Assembly: GCA_003427395.1 (NCBI GenBank) | Contig: BFEA01000009.1 | Location: 5,360,195-5,382,051, forward strand | Direction of reading: 5' to 3' | Length of the DNA stretch: 21,857 nt | Source: Chara braunii | Lineage: Eukaryota > Streptophyta > Charophyceae > Charales > Characeae | Part shown: in pieces, positions 8,341 to 18,675 of the stretch | Position numbering within the stretch: position 1 is the first letter of the stretch | Layout: every line of letters starts with the position of its first letter | Position numbers and translations under genes: made by a program | Notes under the pieces: model-generated | Told to the model about the DNA's origin: nothing | The model's input: the letters and a program-made list of their open reading frames with translations, nothing else | Database searches by the model: none

Positions 8341-8370
8341 GTATTTGAGGACATAGTATTTGAGGACATA
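8341..8370. repeat. Two exact 15-bp tandem copies
   Basis: GTATTTGAGGACATA occurs twice without a gap. Confidence 0.95.
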
Positions 8371-8846
8371 TTCGTAGAAGAAGGTTCCGACAGCATTCCT
8401 CTTTGTAACTTCACGAATTGGGCGCGCGGGAACTCGCCAAAAAGGCGATGGTCCCACATTGTCAACTCTCCGTGGCGCCCCCACAGTCCTTTCGTCAATT
8501 CTTTTTTTTTTTTTTTTTTTGAAAGCTTAGGGCATCGTTAGACACTCCTCATGAAATCCACAAGGACGCACTTGTTCCACCTGTCCTTGGGGACGAAATT
8601 GAAAAAGAAATGTGAAAACGCCACAAGGAAAATTCATTGTGCCATCCTTGTGGCCCCAATCAAAATTTCCTTATCTCCAAGAGACCCGTGATTCACAGAG
8701 CTACGAAGACATGCGTCGACGGAGAGTTTTCGTTATTGGGTGGTCCAGATGTGGTCCAGCGGCGTTAGCACGGACATCCCCGGCCTCCGACGTTTGCGTA
8801 GTCCCCCAACGGCAACTGTTGGTGGTGGGCCTCCATCGGGTGGCGT
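8371..8846. other. Left flank of the LTR element
   Basis: A poly(T) run lies at about 8503-8520. No gene is supported. An ATCCCCGGC word at 8776-8784, 62 bp before the LTR edge, faintly recalls the PBS found at the other LTR. Confidence 0.45.
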
Positions 8847-9424
8847 TGTCGGGCGCATCAGTCCGGCACCGCACGTGGCAGCGCGGGACCCTCCCGGCCA
8901 CGTCACGCAGGACTTCGTTTTGAATCCTTCGTCGCGAATATACATGGAGCTTCCGCAAGCCGCTCCGCCCGAGTGCGCCAACCATACCTCTCGCGAGCCC
9001 CTACGATAGGATAGGGTCTACGCGGGGCACAACTTACCTCCACCTTACGGGAGTTGTCACCTCCCTTCGGTGGGCGTATCCCCGCCGAGCTACCAGTCCA
9101 CAGTACGAAAGTTAATCAGTTGCAATCTCAGAGGTGGACCAGCCGAGGGCGTTTCTCGTTCGCTGTAGCATAGGGGGTACGCGCGGTAATACGCCTATCG
9201 GACCCACACGCGAACCGACATCCTGGGGAACTAAAGTCCCAAGCGCGGCCCGACATCGGTCGACTAGGACGCATCCTACACACCACGCGCATACCACTTT
9301 ACGAACACAAAAATAAAACACACACACGCACACACATTAAACAACACGACAACACTCCTAGTCCCTTAGTAGCCATCCCATAACTCTAGGCGTCGCGCGC
9401 GAGACTTGATATAAAACTGCGCGG
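8847..9424 (-). repeat. Left direct repeat: 3' LTR
   Basis: It aligns without gaps to 20502-21097 except for an 18-bp block missing here. I count about 33 substitutions by eye (around 94% identity), mostly transitions. It starts TGTCG on the plus strand, giving a canonical ACA end on the element strand. It contains an AC-rich patch at 9319-9337. Overlapping open frames are not genes. Confidence 0.8.
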
Positions 9425-10180
9425 GCGCAGGGCTAACTCATATCGACTCGCAATGTAAATGTACACAAGCAGTCACAATGATGGCGTACTATGTAGTGCC
9501 CATCATCGTGCGGTCCTCGTTAATCTCGAGGGTTGCATTCGAAGCTGAAGTGTCGGCTGACACGCGCCTTGAGGGTTAGTCTCTCGATGCCGGACAACCG
9601 CCAAGCGGGGTTGAAGACCACACACCCTCTTCTGCACTCTGTGCAGAGCGGGTGGTACACATGTCCATATCTATGATGGCAGTCGGTTCTTACTGCCCTG
9701 GAGATGAGCCCCACTCCAGGCCTGGACAGAAGTCAAGGGGTTTGACTTTGACGGCTGCCACGGTCTACAACGTTCAACTATAAAACTTAACAAACAAAAT
9801 CATCCAATAAATAAATAAACACCCCACCACTTATATATCGAATCAGATATCGAGATAATAACAAAAGGAGGAGAAACATAAACCCATCAGGTTTGCAGAT
9901 CGTACAACACATGGTTGCCATTCTCACTGCCTCCAAAGTATGACCCATATACAAGCTTCAGAATACTAACCTGCATAAAACACAGGCACACACAATAGCC
10001 TCATTGCGATACACCAATGTGGTCAACTTTACTATTCCCTGTAACTCACACCACGCCTCACACTCAAGCCCCAGTCATAGTCAAAATCTCCATAAATCTC
10101 ACAAATTCTTTATAATGGTCATTTAAAAGAAGTCCGGTTAAAAAACCCTCAAAGAAACATATCGAAACTCAGGGCTAAGG
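9425..10180 (-). other. Element interior next to the 3' LTR
   Basis: No polypurine tract is visible beside the LTR. A 64-codon minus frame at 9520-9714 has several Cys and His residues but no known domain. Short perfect hairpins follow each other at 9550-9563 (GTGTC/GACAC), 9631-9647 (TCTGCAC/GTGCAGA), 9678-9697 (GGCAGT/ACTGCC) and 9697-9720 (CCTGGAG/CTCCAGG). Confidence 0.5.
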
Positions 10181-10182
10181 CA

Positions 10183-10290
10183 GTCAAGTTGACGTACAGG
10201 TATAGGCAAAGTTGTGTCGTGAGCCGACAAGTCGGCGATCAACCAGCCGACCTGTTATCAGTGATAACAGAAAATGATCCTCGGAGGATC
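10183..10290. repeat. Cluster of four perfect short palindromes
   Basis: In order: GTCAA-g-TTGAC (10183-10193), GCCGAC-aa-GTCGGC (10223-10236), CTGTTATCA-g-TGATAACAG (10252-10270, 9-bp arms) and GATCCTC-g-GAGGATC (10276-10290, 7-bp arms). All have loops of one or two bases. Confidence 0.85.
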
Positions 10291-10437
10291 AAGCTGAAAC
10301 TAGTCAAAATCCTAAGTCAGATGATTGAAAGGACATGTAACACAAGACGGGTCAACGCCCCAGGCTAAAACCATAAGCTCCTAGAGAATAATCCCCATAC
10401 CACAATCTCTCTCAGAGTCTTCCCTAATAGCTAAACC

Positions 10438-10479
10438 TAAGTCTACCTCTAAGCCAGCGTCTAAAGAAAGGTAGACTTA
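10438..10479. repeat. 11-bp perfect hairpin
   Basis: TAAGTCTACCT (10438-10448) and AGGTAGACTTA (10469-10479) pair perfectly around a 20-nt loop. Confidence 0.9.
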
Positions 10480-10544
10480 TGGCATAATCTCCCCTATCCA
10501 GGGTGGATTACCAAAATCGTCACCTGTCGAAATATAATCTAACT

Positions 10545-10870
10545 TTTTTTAAACTAAGAAAATTTCGGCAACGCTTCCGGTAGGAAAAGTGCCTTCTCAG
10601 AATTTATATAAGCCCGAATATGAAAACAGAAATATTCTTTGACTTCCCACAGTTCAATTTTGTCTAACTCCCTAAATTAGCAAAAATTTGGGCAGCACTC
10701 CCTTTAGAAAATGAGACTTCCCAGATTTCTACTAAGCCATATATGAACTTTAGACAAGTTGAACCTTGAGAAGTCATAAATTTGACTAACTCCTTGGATT
10801 TGCAGAAATTTCGGCAGCGCTTCCCGTAGAGAAAGTAGCTTACCAAAATTTATACAAAGCCAAGTATAAC
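10545..10870. repeat. Three tandem units of about 123 bp
   Basis: The anchor AATTTCGGCA(A/G)CGCTTCC or its variant AATTTGGGCAGCACTCC recurs at 10561, 10685 and 10807. Each is followed by a purine-rich patch and an AATTTAT(A/C)(T/C)AAGCC-like word. The copies are diverged. The open frame near 10664-10846 is a shadow. Confidence 0.8.
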
Positions 10871-11148
10871 AAAATATCCCAGAAAATGCGAGAATTGATC
10901 TAGATAAAAAACCTTAACTCAAAAAATGCAGGAATCGAAACTAACTCCTATGACTCTAGCATGTGGCGAGCGACTAAAACAACTATCTATCAAACTAAAA
11001 CTGGAACCAAGTAGTAGTCTCACTCAGTCATATGCAGGCCAAGCCACAAAGGTAAGTACTCTCACCGTCCCCAAGTCAACTTAGCAAACAATAGTTCATA
11101 GTCTCTCAATGATTTAACCCATCATACCCTGCTTACATAAGGCGTAAA

Positions 11149-11946
11149 ATCAGGACACCCAAACTTATGGAATGATCCCGACTTAGCCAAAGTATACACA
11201 AACACAGGGCACAACTACTTTTCTCTTCTTTGGGCGTATGACTAGACCATTCTAGTCGCCCTGAACTGTTTAAAAAAACAAGTTGTATATATCTCTCTGA
11301 ACTTTAATCTTCAAGGTGGGCGTAAGACTGAGCCATTCATCTTAGAAATAATGCTCAGTCGGCCCAAGTTACCTTCAATTGTATTCTTAATTGTACTCTC
11401 TTCAATTTACGTTAAGCTATAGTAAGACCATCCAATCTTATGGAACCCGTGTCTGACTAGCCTGTTTTTAATAGGATAATAATATGTATAACCAAATTAT
11501 AACCATTGGGTTTCGGCATGTGCGAGGCTCTGAGTCAGACCCTCTGAACTTACAGAAGGATCTAACTCTCTTCCAGATTCATTTCTCTCCGAACCATCAT
11601 GTGTGTGACATTGAGTCAAACCCCCTGAACTTACAGAAGGGTTCGCCCTTTGCCAAAGATTACTCCCTCATAATAAAGGCAGAAAGAGACTGAACCACCT
11701 GAACTTACAGAACAGCTCGAACCCCTCGTTCAGAAACAAGGAAACTTAATAAAACCCAAGAAACAAGACAACTCAGGGTACCTAAACTTATAGAGCGCCC
11801 TGAACTCCTGAAAATCGAACACAATCAAGCCCTCGCAAGTCAGAACAGTCAGGTCACCTAAACTTATAGAGCGTCCTGACCCTCCATGCAATTCGAAAAA
11901 TAAAACACAGCAGTCAGACCATCCAATCTTATGGAACATACCTGAC
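11149..11946 (-). repeat. Array of about ten hairpin units with a constant loop and covarying stems
   Basis: Units carry the plus-strand hexaloop AACTTA or ATCTTA closed by different paired triplets: CCA/TGG (near 11161, 11434 and 11923), TTC/GAA (11336-11347), CTG/CAG (near 11545, 11625 and 11699) and CTA/TAG (near 11782 and 11858). Outer stems also vary in step: GACTGAGC/GCTCAGTC (11326-11333 with 11353-11360), AGTAAGAC/GTCTGACT (11421-11428 with 11451-11458), TCAGGG/CCCTGA (11773-11778 with 11798-11803) and GTCAGG/CCTGAC (11848-11853 with 11875-11880). One unit (11240-11257, GACTAGA/TCTAGTC) lacks the loop. No protein reading is sensible. Confidence 0.8.
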
Positions 11947-11949
11947 CCT

Positions 11950-13680
11950 ATAAGACCCTTTCAACCTCAAACAAAACCACCTTACTCCCACCCTTCCCCC
12001 AGATGCAACCCCTTTTGTTCCCAATCTGCGTTCAGGCAATCAACAAGCGAAAATTGCCATCTCGCACACATTCCTTTATTTAGTCTGATTTATGTCCTGA
12101 AAGTCAAACCAAAAGTCAAAGTACAGGATTCACGCAATACACTCAATCAATCCATAGAAAGATATACAACTAGGGGTTATAGTTGGGTTTATAGAAGGGG
12201 TCAGGGGATTACTATTCAGTTCTCTGCCTCCATGACTCCTCTTGAGTCCCGACAGAGCTCCCGCAATCGGTGGGGTGAACCTCCCACAGAGGCCTTGGCG
12301 CGGATTACGGGTTGCAATCCCGCCTGCCGCCTTCCTCTCAGAACCAACAGACTAGACTCAGAGTAAGAAGGGCAGAGGTAGAAGTCTTTAGTCTCTCGGG
12401 TACAAGAGGGGTGCACTCAGACTCGCAGGAGAGGGCCCTGGTACCTGGATGCACCTGAGGGCCCCGCAATGGCGGCCAGTGTAACAACTTGGTTAAACCG
12501 AAGTCAAACCGCCGAATGTTGACTTTCTGACAATACTCCTACGCGCAACTAAGCCCCTTATTAACTATCTTCGCCACCTCGCAATACCCATGGGGGCTGG
12601 TCTGGTGGCCATAAGCGTGCTTGCAACCTCGCGACCTGCCTCCAGCCACTTAGCACGGCAGGATGGACAAGGCACCAGCAAATAACTAAGTCTACACTCT
12701 CGCAACTGGCCTCCTCGCGTGCGCAGGCTTGGTGAGGTGCGTGGCGCACTGGTTAACCAATACATCTGTAGGCCCGCCAACTCTGCTACTACACTACCAA
12801 CAAAAAGGCGAGTTTGCAGTCCTCGTCGCTCGGCCCTGGGTGCCCCTGATCAGACAGATATATCTTCTCGCAGCCTTACCCTGCAGAGCATGACGCCCAC
12901 TGGCCCACAGGTAAGTACGCACCTTGCCGCATGTCTCACGTTTGACAGGCCTTGCAGTACGTCGGCCAGCAGGCCAGGCCTTCGAGCCCCCGGCCCGCCC
13001 GCTTCGCTGCTTCGACGGACAAGATAGACAGCGCCTCCGTCAACCGGCGATCTCCTACCCCGCTGCTGTCTGTCACAGTTTTGTCCATCAAAATGGCCTT
13101 CCCCTCGGCCACCAGGCAAGTCTCCGATTCCTGCATGGCTCACCCTCTGCCACTCTCCAACGTGCCGACTCAAACTGAGCCTGGCACTGCAGTACAAGCC
13201 TATCCAAGCACCGCTAGTCCACTGTTGCGCTTTGCTGTTCGACACTGCAACTCGAATTTCAGCCCATCCTCTCCTTCCCTTAGTCGCGAATGAACGTGGC
13301 CACACCTACGACTAGGTTCATTCGTATCTGGATGACACTTCATCGTCGACTCCTCGGGTGTACCTCTCAAGGCGGTCGACACACTGGTTCATAGGTAAGC
13401 CCCCAACTCAGCTGTTCGTCGGCCACGATCCCCATAGAAGCAACGAACAAAAATGATTGAATCTTCCGCAAAAAAAACGGGTAGATTCATTTCTTCCTTT
13501 CACTGTCGTTGGCAGTTCCGCGCCTGGCCTGTTCGGCATCACGCAAGCTCATACGCCCAGATTGACTGAACTACTAAGTTATCACAAGAACTAACACCCC
13601 CATCGCCTTCGCCCCGCCCCAAATCATCAATATCGACCTTTACCCCATCGTAATCCGTGAGGGAACACGTACATTATGAA
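11950..13680 (-). other. Element interior, no gene recognised
   Basis: GC-rich patches at 12200-13400 give several overlapping frames of 60-150 codons on both strands, none with a recognisable domain. Plus-strand donor-like words GGTAAGTAC (11051 and 12910) and GGTAAGC (13393) occur but do not join plausible exons. This could be captured host DNA, but I cannot show it. Confidence 0.45.
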
Positions 13681-13689
13681 TCTTTCCTC

Positions 13690-14215
13690 TTCGCTTCCTC
13701 CTCCTGCCATAGTTGAGCGAGGTGCTCTTTCTTCGTAACTCCTAACCTACTACTCTTTTAGCAAAACTAACTTTACCAATAGACTCGCCCGGGGCCGAAA
13801 TTCCAAAAACGCATCCTCTCTCGTTCGATTCCGCCTAGAAACGAGGGAGCTACATGTCTTTCCTTCTCTTCCATATCGGCCATCCCCATCCATCCGCGCA
13901 GCCTGATTTCTCATCTCCCCCTTTTCTACTACCCTAGGACTAAAACTAACTCTACCACTAGCTTCGCCCTAGCCAAAAAACCCTACATACTATCTTAGAT
14001 CGTTGAAAACTGTCGAAAAACGACTGAACTATAACGTTTTTTCTCTTTGCCTTTCTCCCCTCCGCCATAGCCAGGCGCGGGAGTTTTCCTTACTACCTCC
14101 TTATCTACTCCACTAACACCGAATCTAACATCGCCAAAGCGGTCGCCAGACCCGAAAACCGCAAAAACGCCTCCTTCGACGCCCGATTTCAATAAGGGAC
14201 GGGCGAGTTTGGTTT
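13690..14215. repeat. Degenerate tandem units of about 178 bp
   Basis: CCTGCCATAG (near 13706) and CCGCCATAG (near 14062) start two alignable units, 356 bp apart. A weaker middle copy lies between them (AAAACTAACTCTACCA near 13940 against AAAACTAACTTTACCA near 13762). Each ends in a short hairpin of different sequence (CTCGTT/AACGAG, TCGTT/AACGA, CGCCCG/CGGGCG). Confidence 0.6.
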
Positions 14216-14685
14216 CCCCAACTGCGCCTAGCTCCTCCCCTCCGCCATCTCAAAATCTCGAATGCACTTGGGCGCGAATTCGCGCCGGATTCGTTCTTCC
14301 TAGTTGCTCCCACACTTCCTCACTTACCCTCTCCGCCTTCACCAGGTCGGCGCTGCTATCGATAGCGCCGTAGGCCGGTCCCGGTTCTCCCTTCCGCTTT
14401 TACTACTCCGTCGGCCTCACCCCTACCGCTAGTGCAACGCCACATACCGCACCCGCTGCCTGTATCCCGTCACCCTGCCTCCTCTGCTCAGAAATGCTTC
14501 ATTGGCCCCTCCGTGCAGGCACCCGGCGCGATTCCCGTCCAGGTCCATTCACGGCCCCCTCCCTCCGTAGGCCACGCTCGCTGCCCCGCTGCTGCCCTCC
14601 TCTTCTCAGCAGCGGCCCGCTCCTACAACACCCTCTTCTACCGAAATAGGATACAGACGAAAAAAACAGGACGCCTCAACTTTCC
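14216..14685. other. Element interior, no gene recognised
   Basis: A 7-bp GC hairpin CGGCGCT/AGCGCCG lies at 14348-14370. The plus frame starting at 14432 runs on through the U6 pseudogene and is not a gene. Confidence 0.5.
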
Positions 14686-14770
14686 CTTCGATTTATCTGT
14701 GTCATCCTTACGCAGGCGCCAAGCGAATCTTCTTCGTATCGTTCCAATCCTACCGGATGTCCCAAAGGAC
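14686..14770 (-). pseudogene. Third U6 snRNA pseudogene, diverged
   Basis: On the minus strand this starts GTCCTTTGGGACATCCGG, continues ATTGGAACGATACGAAGAAG and GGATGACACAGATAAATCG, and matches U6 nearly end to end. The ACAGAGA box reads ACGAAGA and the AGC triad is CGC, so it is non-functional. It lies inside the LTR element. I see no A-tail or clear duplication, so it is older than the copies at 5963-6187. Confidence 0.88.
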
Positions 14771-15390
14771 TCAGGCCGCTGGGCCACTCCGCCTTCTCAG
14801 GGCCTCAACGGGCATACTCACACCCACGCCCTTGGCGACAGACCGTGGGATCAAGGCGCGGCCCTGCGGTCCTGCCTGGGCATAGCCCCTTCATCCTTTG
14901 GACCCAAGCATGCTCACTTCAAAACCCCTCCCCGCAACACAACGCTGGTGACGGCCGGTGCACCTGCAGAGAGAGCCTGTTAACCGCGTCCCTTCCAACC
15001 TACGGGCTAATCACCCACCAGGTCGCATATACGTCTAGATTTTGCGGCCCGCACCCCCCTTAAACCGGGTAGGACCAAGGAACGCTGCCAGCATCCCACG
15101 CACATAGGGACCCGACCGACTATCAAAAGAGGCGCGAGCTCAAGGTCCTTGACTGATTCCCCCACCGGCGACCCTTTTAGAAAACCGGTGTCGCGTCCGG
15201 CCCAAAGAGGCGGAACACAATAATAAAAAAATAATGATGAGAACAACGTTAACCCGTGATGCCGCACAAGCCTAGGTCACTACGGCCGCACCCCGTCGTC
15301 GATCCCCCACGCCGCCATGCGCGCCTTTTCTGCCCACGCGCACGCCGTCAGGCGGGCGACACTGCACTTGCGTGACTTGCAGAAAACACG
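14771..15390 (-). other. Element interior, no gene recognised
   Basis: Only unrecognised short frames are present. CACCGG and CCGGTG form a hairpin near 15163-15190. Confidence 0.45.
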
Positions 15391-15391
15391 T

Positions 15392-15415
15392 CAAATACCC
15401 TTGTAAGGGTATTTG
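15392..15415. repeat. 11-bp perfect palindrome with 2-nt loop
   Basis: CAAATACCCTT (15392-15402) and AAGGGTATTTG (15405-15415) pair perfectly around GT. Confidence 0.92.
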
Positions 15416-15807
15416 GTACGACAGTCTTCCCGGACCCTATTAAACGACGCCCCCGTCGCAACAAGCAATCCTGATAAGTATCGTCCACATATAGTTCTCA
15501 GAAGAAATACATGATAACTCTGTCAATCTTTAACTCATCGCTAAACTCAATTAAAGCAGTTATTAAGCTGTATCAACTGTAGACCTCGGTTCCTCGAGAC
15601 AAATGCAGGCAGAAGTCAAAGTCGAGATAATGTTCAATTCCTGATAAAAAAATAAAAGTCTAGAGTAGCCGAATAATCGGCTAGGCACAAACACTTCTCC
15701 ATTTCTAACTTAACAAAGTGGATAAACCCACTTCCCACCCACTGCAATCACGAACAGGAAGTCTGCCAACGCCAAGCTTAGGATTACCACACTTCCGACC
15801 TCTTTGA

Positions 15808-15874
15808 GCGATATTTTATCGCGCCGGACACACTGATCATCCCACCACTGGATAAGACTCAGACTCAGTGGTGG
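15808..15874. repeat. Two adjacent perfect hairpins
   Basis: GCGATA/TATCGC at 15808-15822 has a 3-nt loop. CCACCACTG/CAGTGGTGG at 15842-15874 has 9-bp arms and a 15-nt loop. Confidence 0.85.
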
Positions 15875-15899
15875 TTCAAAACTCAGGATTTCAATCTTT

Positions 15900-17252
15900 A
15901 TTTAGACTCTTTTTTTTTCACACATCAATTACTCAAGCTCGGTCGGTCTATACACTCTTGTACAAGCTCGCTCTCAAAACAACACTTCATTGCGAGATTT
16001 AATTAGACACCTCAATCTTTTAGCTAATCTAGATGATTGAGGCGTTTTACTTTATCACACATACCACAAACGTATCTTATGAGCAGGGCCCCGTTAAGCC
16101 CAGTCCCACAAGGCACTATCACCATTCAAAAGTCACTCATTTCACTAACTCATCAAAGACATGGGCGGTGATATTCACTTAGTCCTTCAAAATAAAGGAA
16201 ATCACCCCTCTTCCCCATAAATCCTACCTTTATGAGTGAGATCCTTCACTTTTATCACACACTTTGTTAACCTCATCCACAAGTTTTGCTCAGTGAGCAA
16301 CTCTCATAACCCTTTTTCAAATACAACTCAACGCCACTTTCAATCAAACTGATAGCCGATTGGAGGACCCCATAGTCAGACCGATCCTTCCTGCCGTAGA
16401 TGGTACTCCCACCGGTTATTAGCAAAAACTTCAGTTTCTCTCAAAGAGTCTTAATCATGGAAGTCCCCGTCACAGACTAGACCGCTTGTGGCCCATAACA
16501 AGCTGAGTAAAGGACTCACAACCATTCTTACCAGCTTTTACGTGACTACGCAAGCGGGGATGCCGAATTGAACGGATCTTTTCTTACCCCCTGCCACACA
16601 CAGAACCACCCGGGACTCACAACTACTGGTCGGGTAAGGGCTTTCTTACATGACAGGTTTCCCTGCCGCAGATGACACGCTTACTGGCAGTTGAGGCCCA
16701 GCAGAGTGAAACTCCCGATTTGGCCGGAGATAATACTCTAACTCCATAAAAATTCTTTTTAAGCCACCCCCTCCCTCTCAAGGGTGAGCCTTCCATAAAC
16801 ATCTTTAAACCCCCTTCCATTTTGACGGAGAATCACCCATAAAATCTCTCAGCCATCCTCCTACTCGCGGATGAACTTGTTGGTATAACCTTAAAACACT
16901 TGAAAATACCCCTCAAACTTTATCAGGCCGCCCTTGGGCATAACCTCTCTCTTAATGTGATTTTCTGGACTCTTTGAGCCTTCCAGAAATATCCCACAAA
17001 TAATCACGCTTTCTTCAGTTCACCATTAATCACAGTAATACACAAAAAGACTCACAAGGCCACTTTGATGAGAATGTCAATGACAACCGAAACACGCACG
17101 ATCTTGCAGCCCAGGGAAGTCAAAACGCATACCAAGAGGTAATTCCCAGAAAAAAAACAGGTCATCCCAAGTCTTACGCTCTTACAAATCTCAAATTATC
17201 ACAAACTCATATCCCAATCAACAAAAGACCTTGTATAACGTACCACACAGGT
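15900..17252 (-). other. Element interior where pol would be expected; none seen
   Basis: This region lies downstream of gag on the element strand, but its longest frame (65 codons, 16623-16820) has no protease, reverse transcriptase or integrase motif. An 8-bp hairpin CCTCAATC/GATTGAGG lies at 16010-16042. Confidence 0.55.
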
Positions 17253-17299
17253 CATATACCCAAAATAATATCAAATGTTCTCGCACAATTGGGTATATG
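17253..17299. repeat. 11-bp perfect hairpin
   Basis: CATATACCCAA (17253-17263) and TTGGGTATATG (17289-17299) pair perfectly around a 25-nt loop. It lies about 320 bp downstream of the gag end on the element strand. Confidence 0.9.
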
Positions 17300-17616
17300 T
17301 TTAACGTACAGACGACGATTTCTTAAAGGATCCCCACTCGTATTGGATAAAAGCTAAGCCATCTTAGAGAGAGGATGATCAGATCCAGAATATACGCACA
17401 ACCCCAAAAGGTAAAAACGCATTCTTGATATCAGAAATATATACAAGAAGGGACCTATGTCTCATGAAACTCATAGGTTTGAAAACAAAAGCAACATAAG
17501 TAGCTAATCACTCATTAGTTCTATCAATCGAGCCTACCACACTGTCATGACCTCTCGAGTGTCTATGTATTAGTCATCTAAGATCTCTGACACCATTCTC
17601 AGCTAGGCAGACAACC

Positions 17617-18675
17617 TCACCTCTCAATTCCTTTCTTCGCCATCTTACATCTGCGAGGGGTATGATCAGTCTTCCCACAGCAAGCACATACTATCCTCGC
17701 CCACCATTCTCGCCCTCTTCTATTCCTTTGTCCAATTCGACTCATAGCTGACGATGTTCCCTTGTCATCACACTCCTTATTAAGATCAGATGCAGTGTGC
17801 GGCAGGGTTATACCAACTTCTCCCCGAACTCTTTGCTCCTCTATTCCCTTTTCGCTTGGAGCGTCAAGCGTCTTCTCACAGGTATGGGTTGCAACAACTC
17901 TCACTCTAGCCGGTATCTCTTTTCTCTCGCCTTCCGACTCATTTTTCTTCTCTCTGTTCCACCTGTGATTTCGCCTGACGATCTCAGCGTCCTTCTGAGA
18001 TCCATCTTGCTTAGCATCAGAGGTGCCTACCGCAAGGTCATTCGACCCCTTCCCAAACTCACTCTTCTCACCATCCAACGCCTTCCTTCTTTTCCTCGCT
18101 TCCCGCAGGGTATAACAGAGGTACTGGTCGAAATCCTCCTGTTCAAGGTTCTCGCAGATCTTATCCCATACTAGCCCCCCCTCTGTTCCACGAATCAAAT
18201 CTCGTTGTTCTGCATTCGTGAATTTCATGAGGAAGACAAAGCATTTGTCGTGTTCTGACAACGCCTAGACCTTACGCGATGCGCGCTCATATTCTGCCAG
18301 GAAGTGTCCTACTGACACATAACTATACTGGTCTATCATTTCAAGATCGTCTTTGGTCAGTTGTTCCTCACCTAGCCGGTACTTATTCCACATGTCACCA
18401 TAGAACTTCCTCCACGATGACCCTGCTCTTCTAACCAACCCACTGACTTCCTCCTTCAAGCCTACATGGATATACTTCATCACTTCTTCCAACATCTGCT
18501 CCTCGTTCCATTTATAGTGGGACGCTATCTGTTCAAACTTGTCGAGGAAGTCAGAAACATGATCGCCTTTGAAGAAGTTGATCTCAACCTTGGGCAGGTT
18601 GTCTCGCTCCCAATCCCACCGTTCCAACAGAGAAGCGAGTGTCTCAGCCTCACTCTTTCCTTGAGAACCCTCCAT
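17617..18675 (-). pseudogene. gag: Retrotransposon Gag with CCHC zinc knuckle, one in-frame stop
   Basis: Gag forms the capsid of the virus-like particle and binds the element RNA. The frame starts at ATG 18673-18675 (G at -3 and +4) and runs 353 codons, stops included. The N-terminal part resembles plant/charophyte Ty3 Gag (LPKVEINFFKGDHVSDFLDK, then WNEEQMLEEVMKYI and HFLAEYERASRKV). One TAG at 18265-18267 follows ASRKV. The same frame then continues ALSEHDKCFVFLMKF to the end without another stop. A basic Lys/Arg/Glu linker follows, and the knuckle C-X2-C-X4-H-X4-C (CACCGKTDHTPRRC, about residues 330-343) closes the protein. No pol frame follows. The stop is probably a nonsense mutation. 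Programmed readthrough is less likely, as the context TAG-GCG is not the tobamovirus type. A TTG start after the stop is not needed. Confidence 0.8.

Noticed and set aside
8451-8461. GTCCCACATTG, close to the plant snRNA upstream element
   Set aside because: No TATA box at the right distance and no snRNA sequence follows.
11149-11946. CRISPR-like array
   Set aside because: The repeats are not constant and the spacers are not uniform. Eukaryotic retrotransposon context.
12300-12330. tRNA B-box-like CGGGTTGCAATCCCG
   Set aside because: Two mismatches to the B-box and no A-box upstream.
12850-13305. 151-codon minus-strand frame and its plus-strand counterparts
   Set aside because: GC-rich DNA open in several frames at once. 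No domain, no repeat of known transposase or pol motifs.
11051-13400. Plus-strand splice-donor-like words (GGTAAGTAC twice, GGTAAGC once)
   Set aside because: No plausible exons with a recognisable protein or matching acceptors join them, and the element is on the other strand.
14432-14983. 183-codon plus-strand frame
   Set aside because: It runs through the antisense of a U6 pseudogene, and the start region is compositionally odd. Not a gene.
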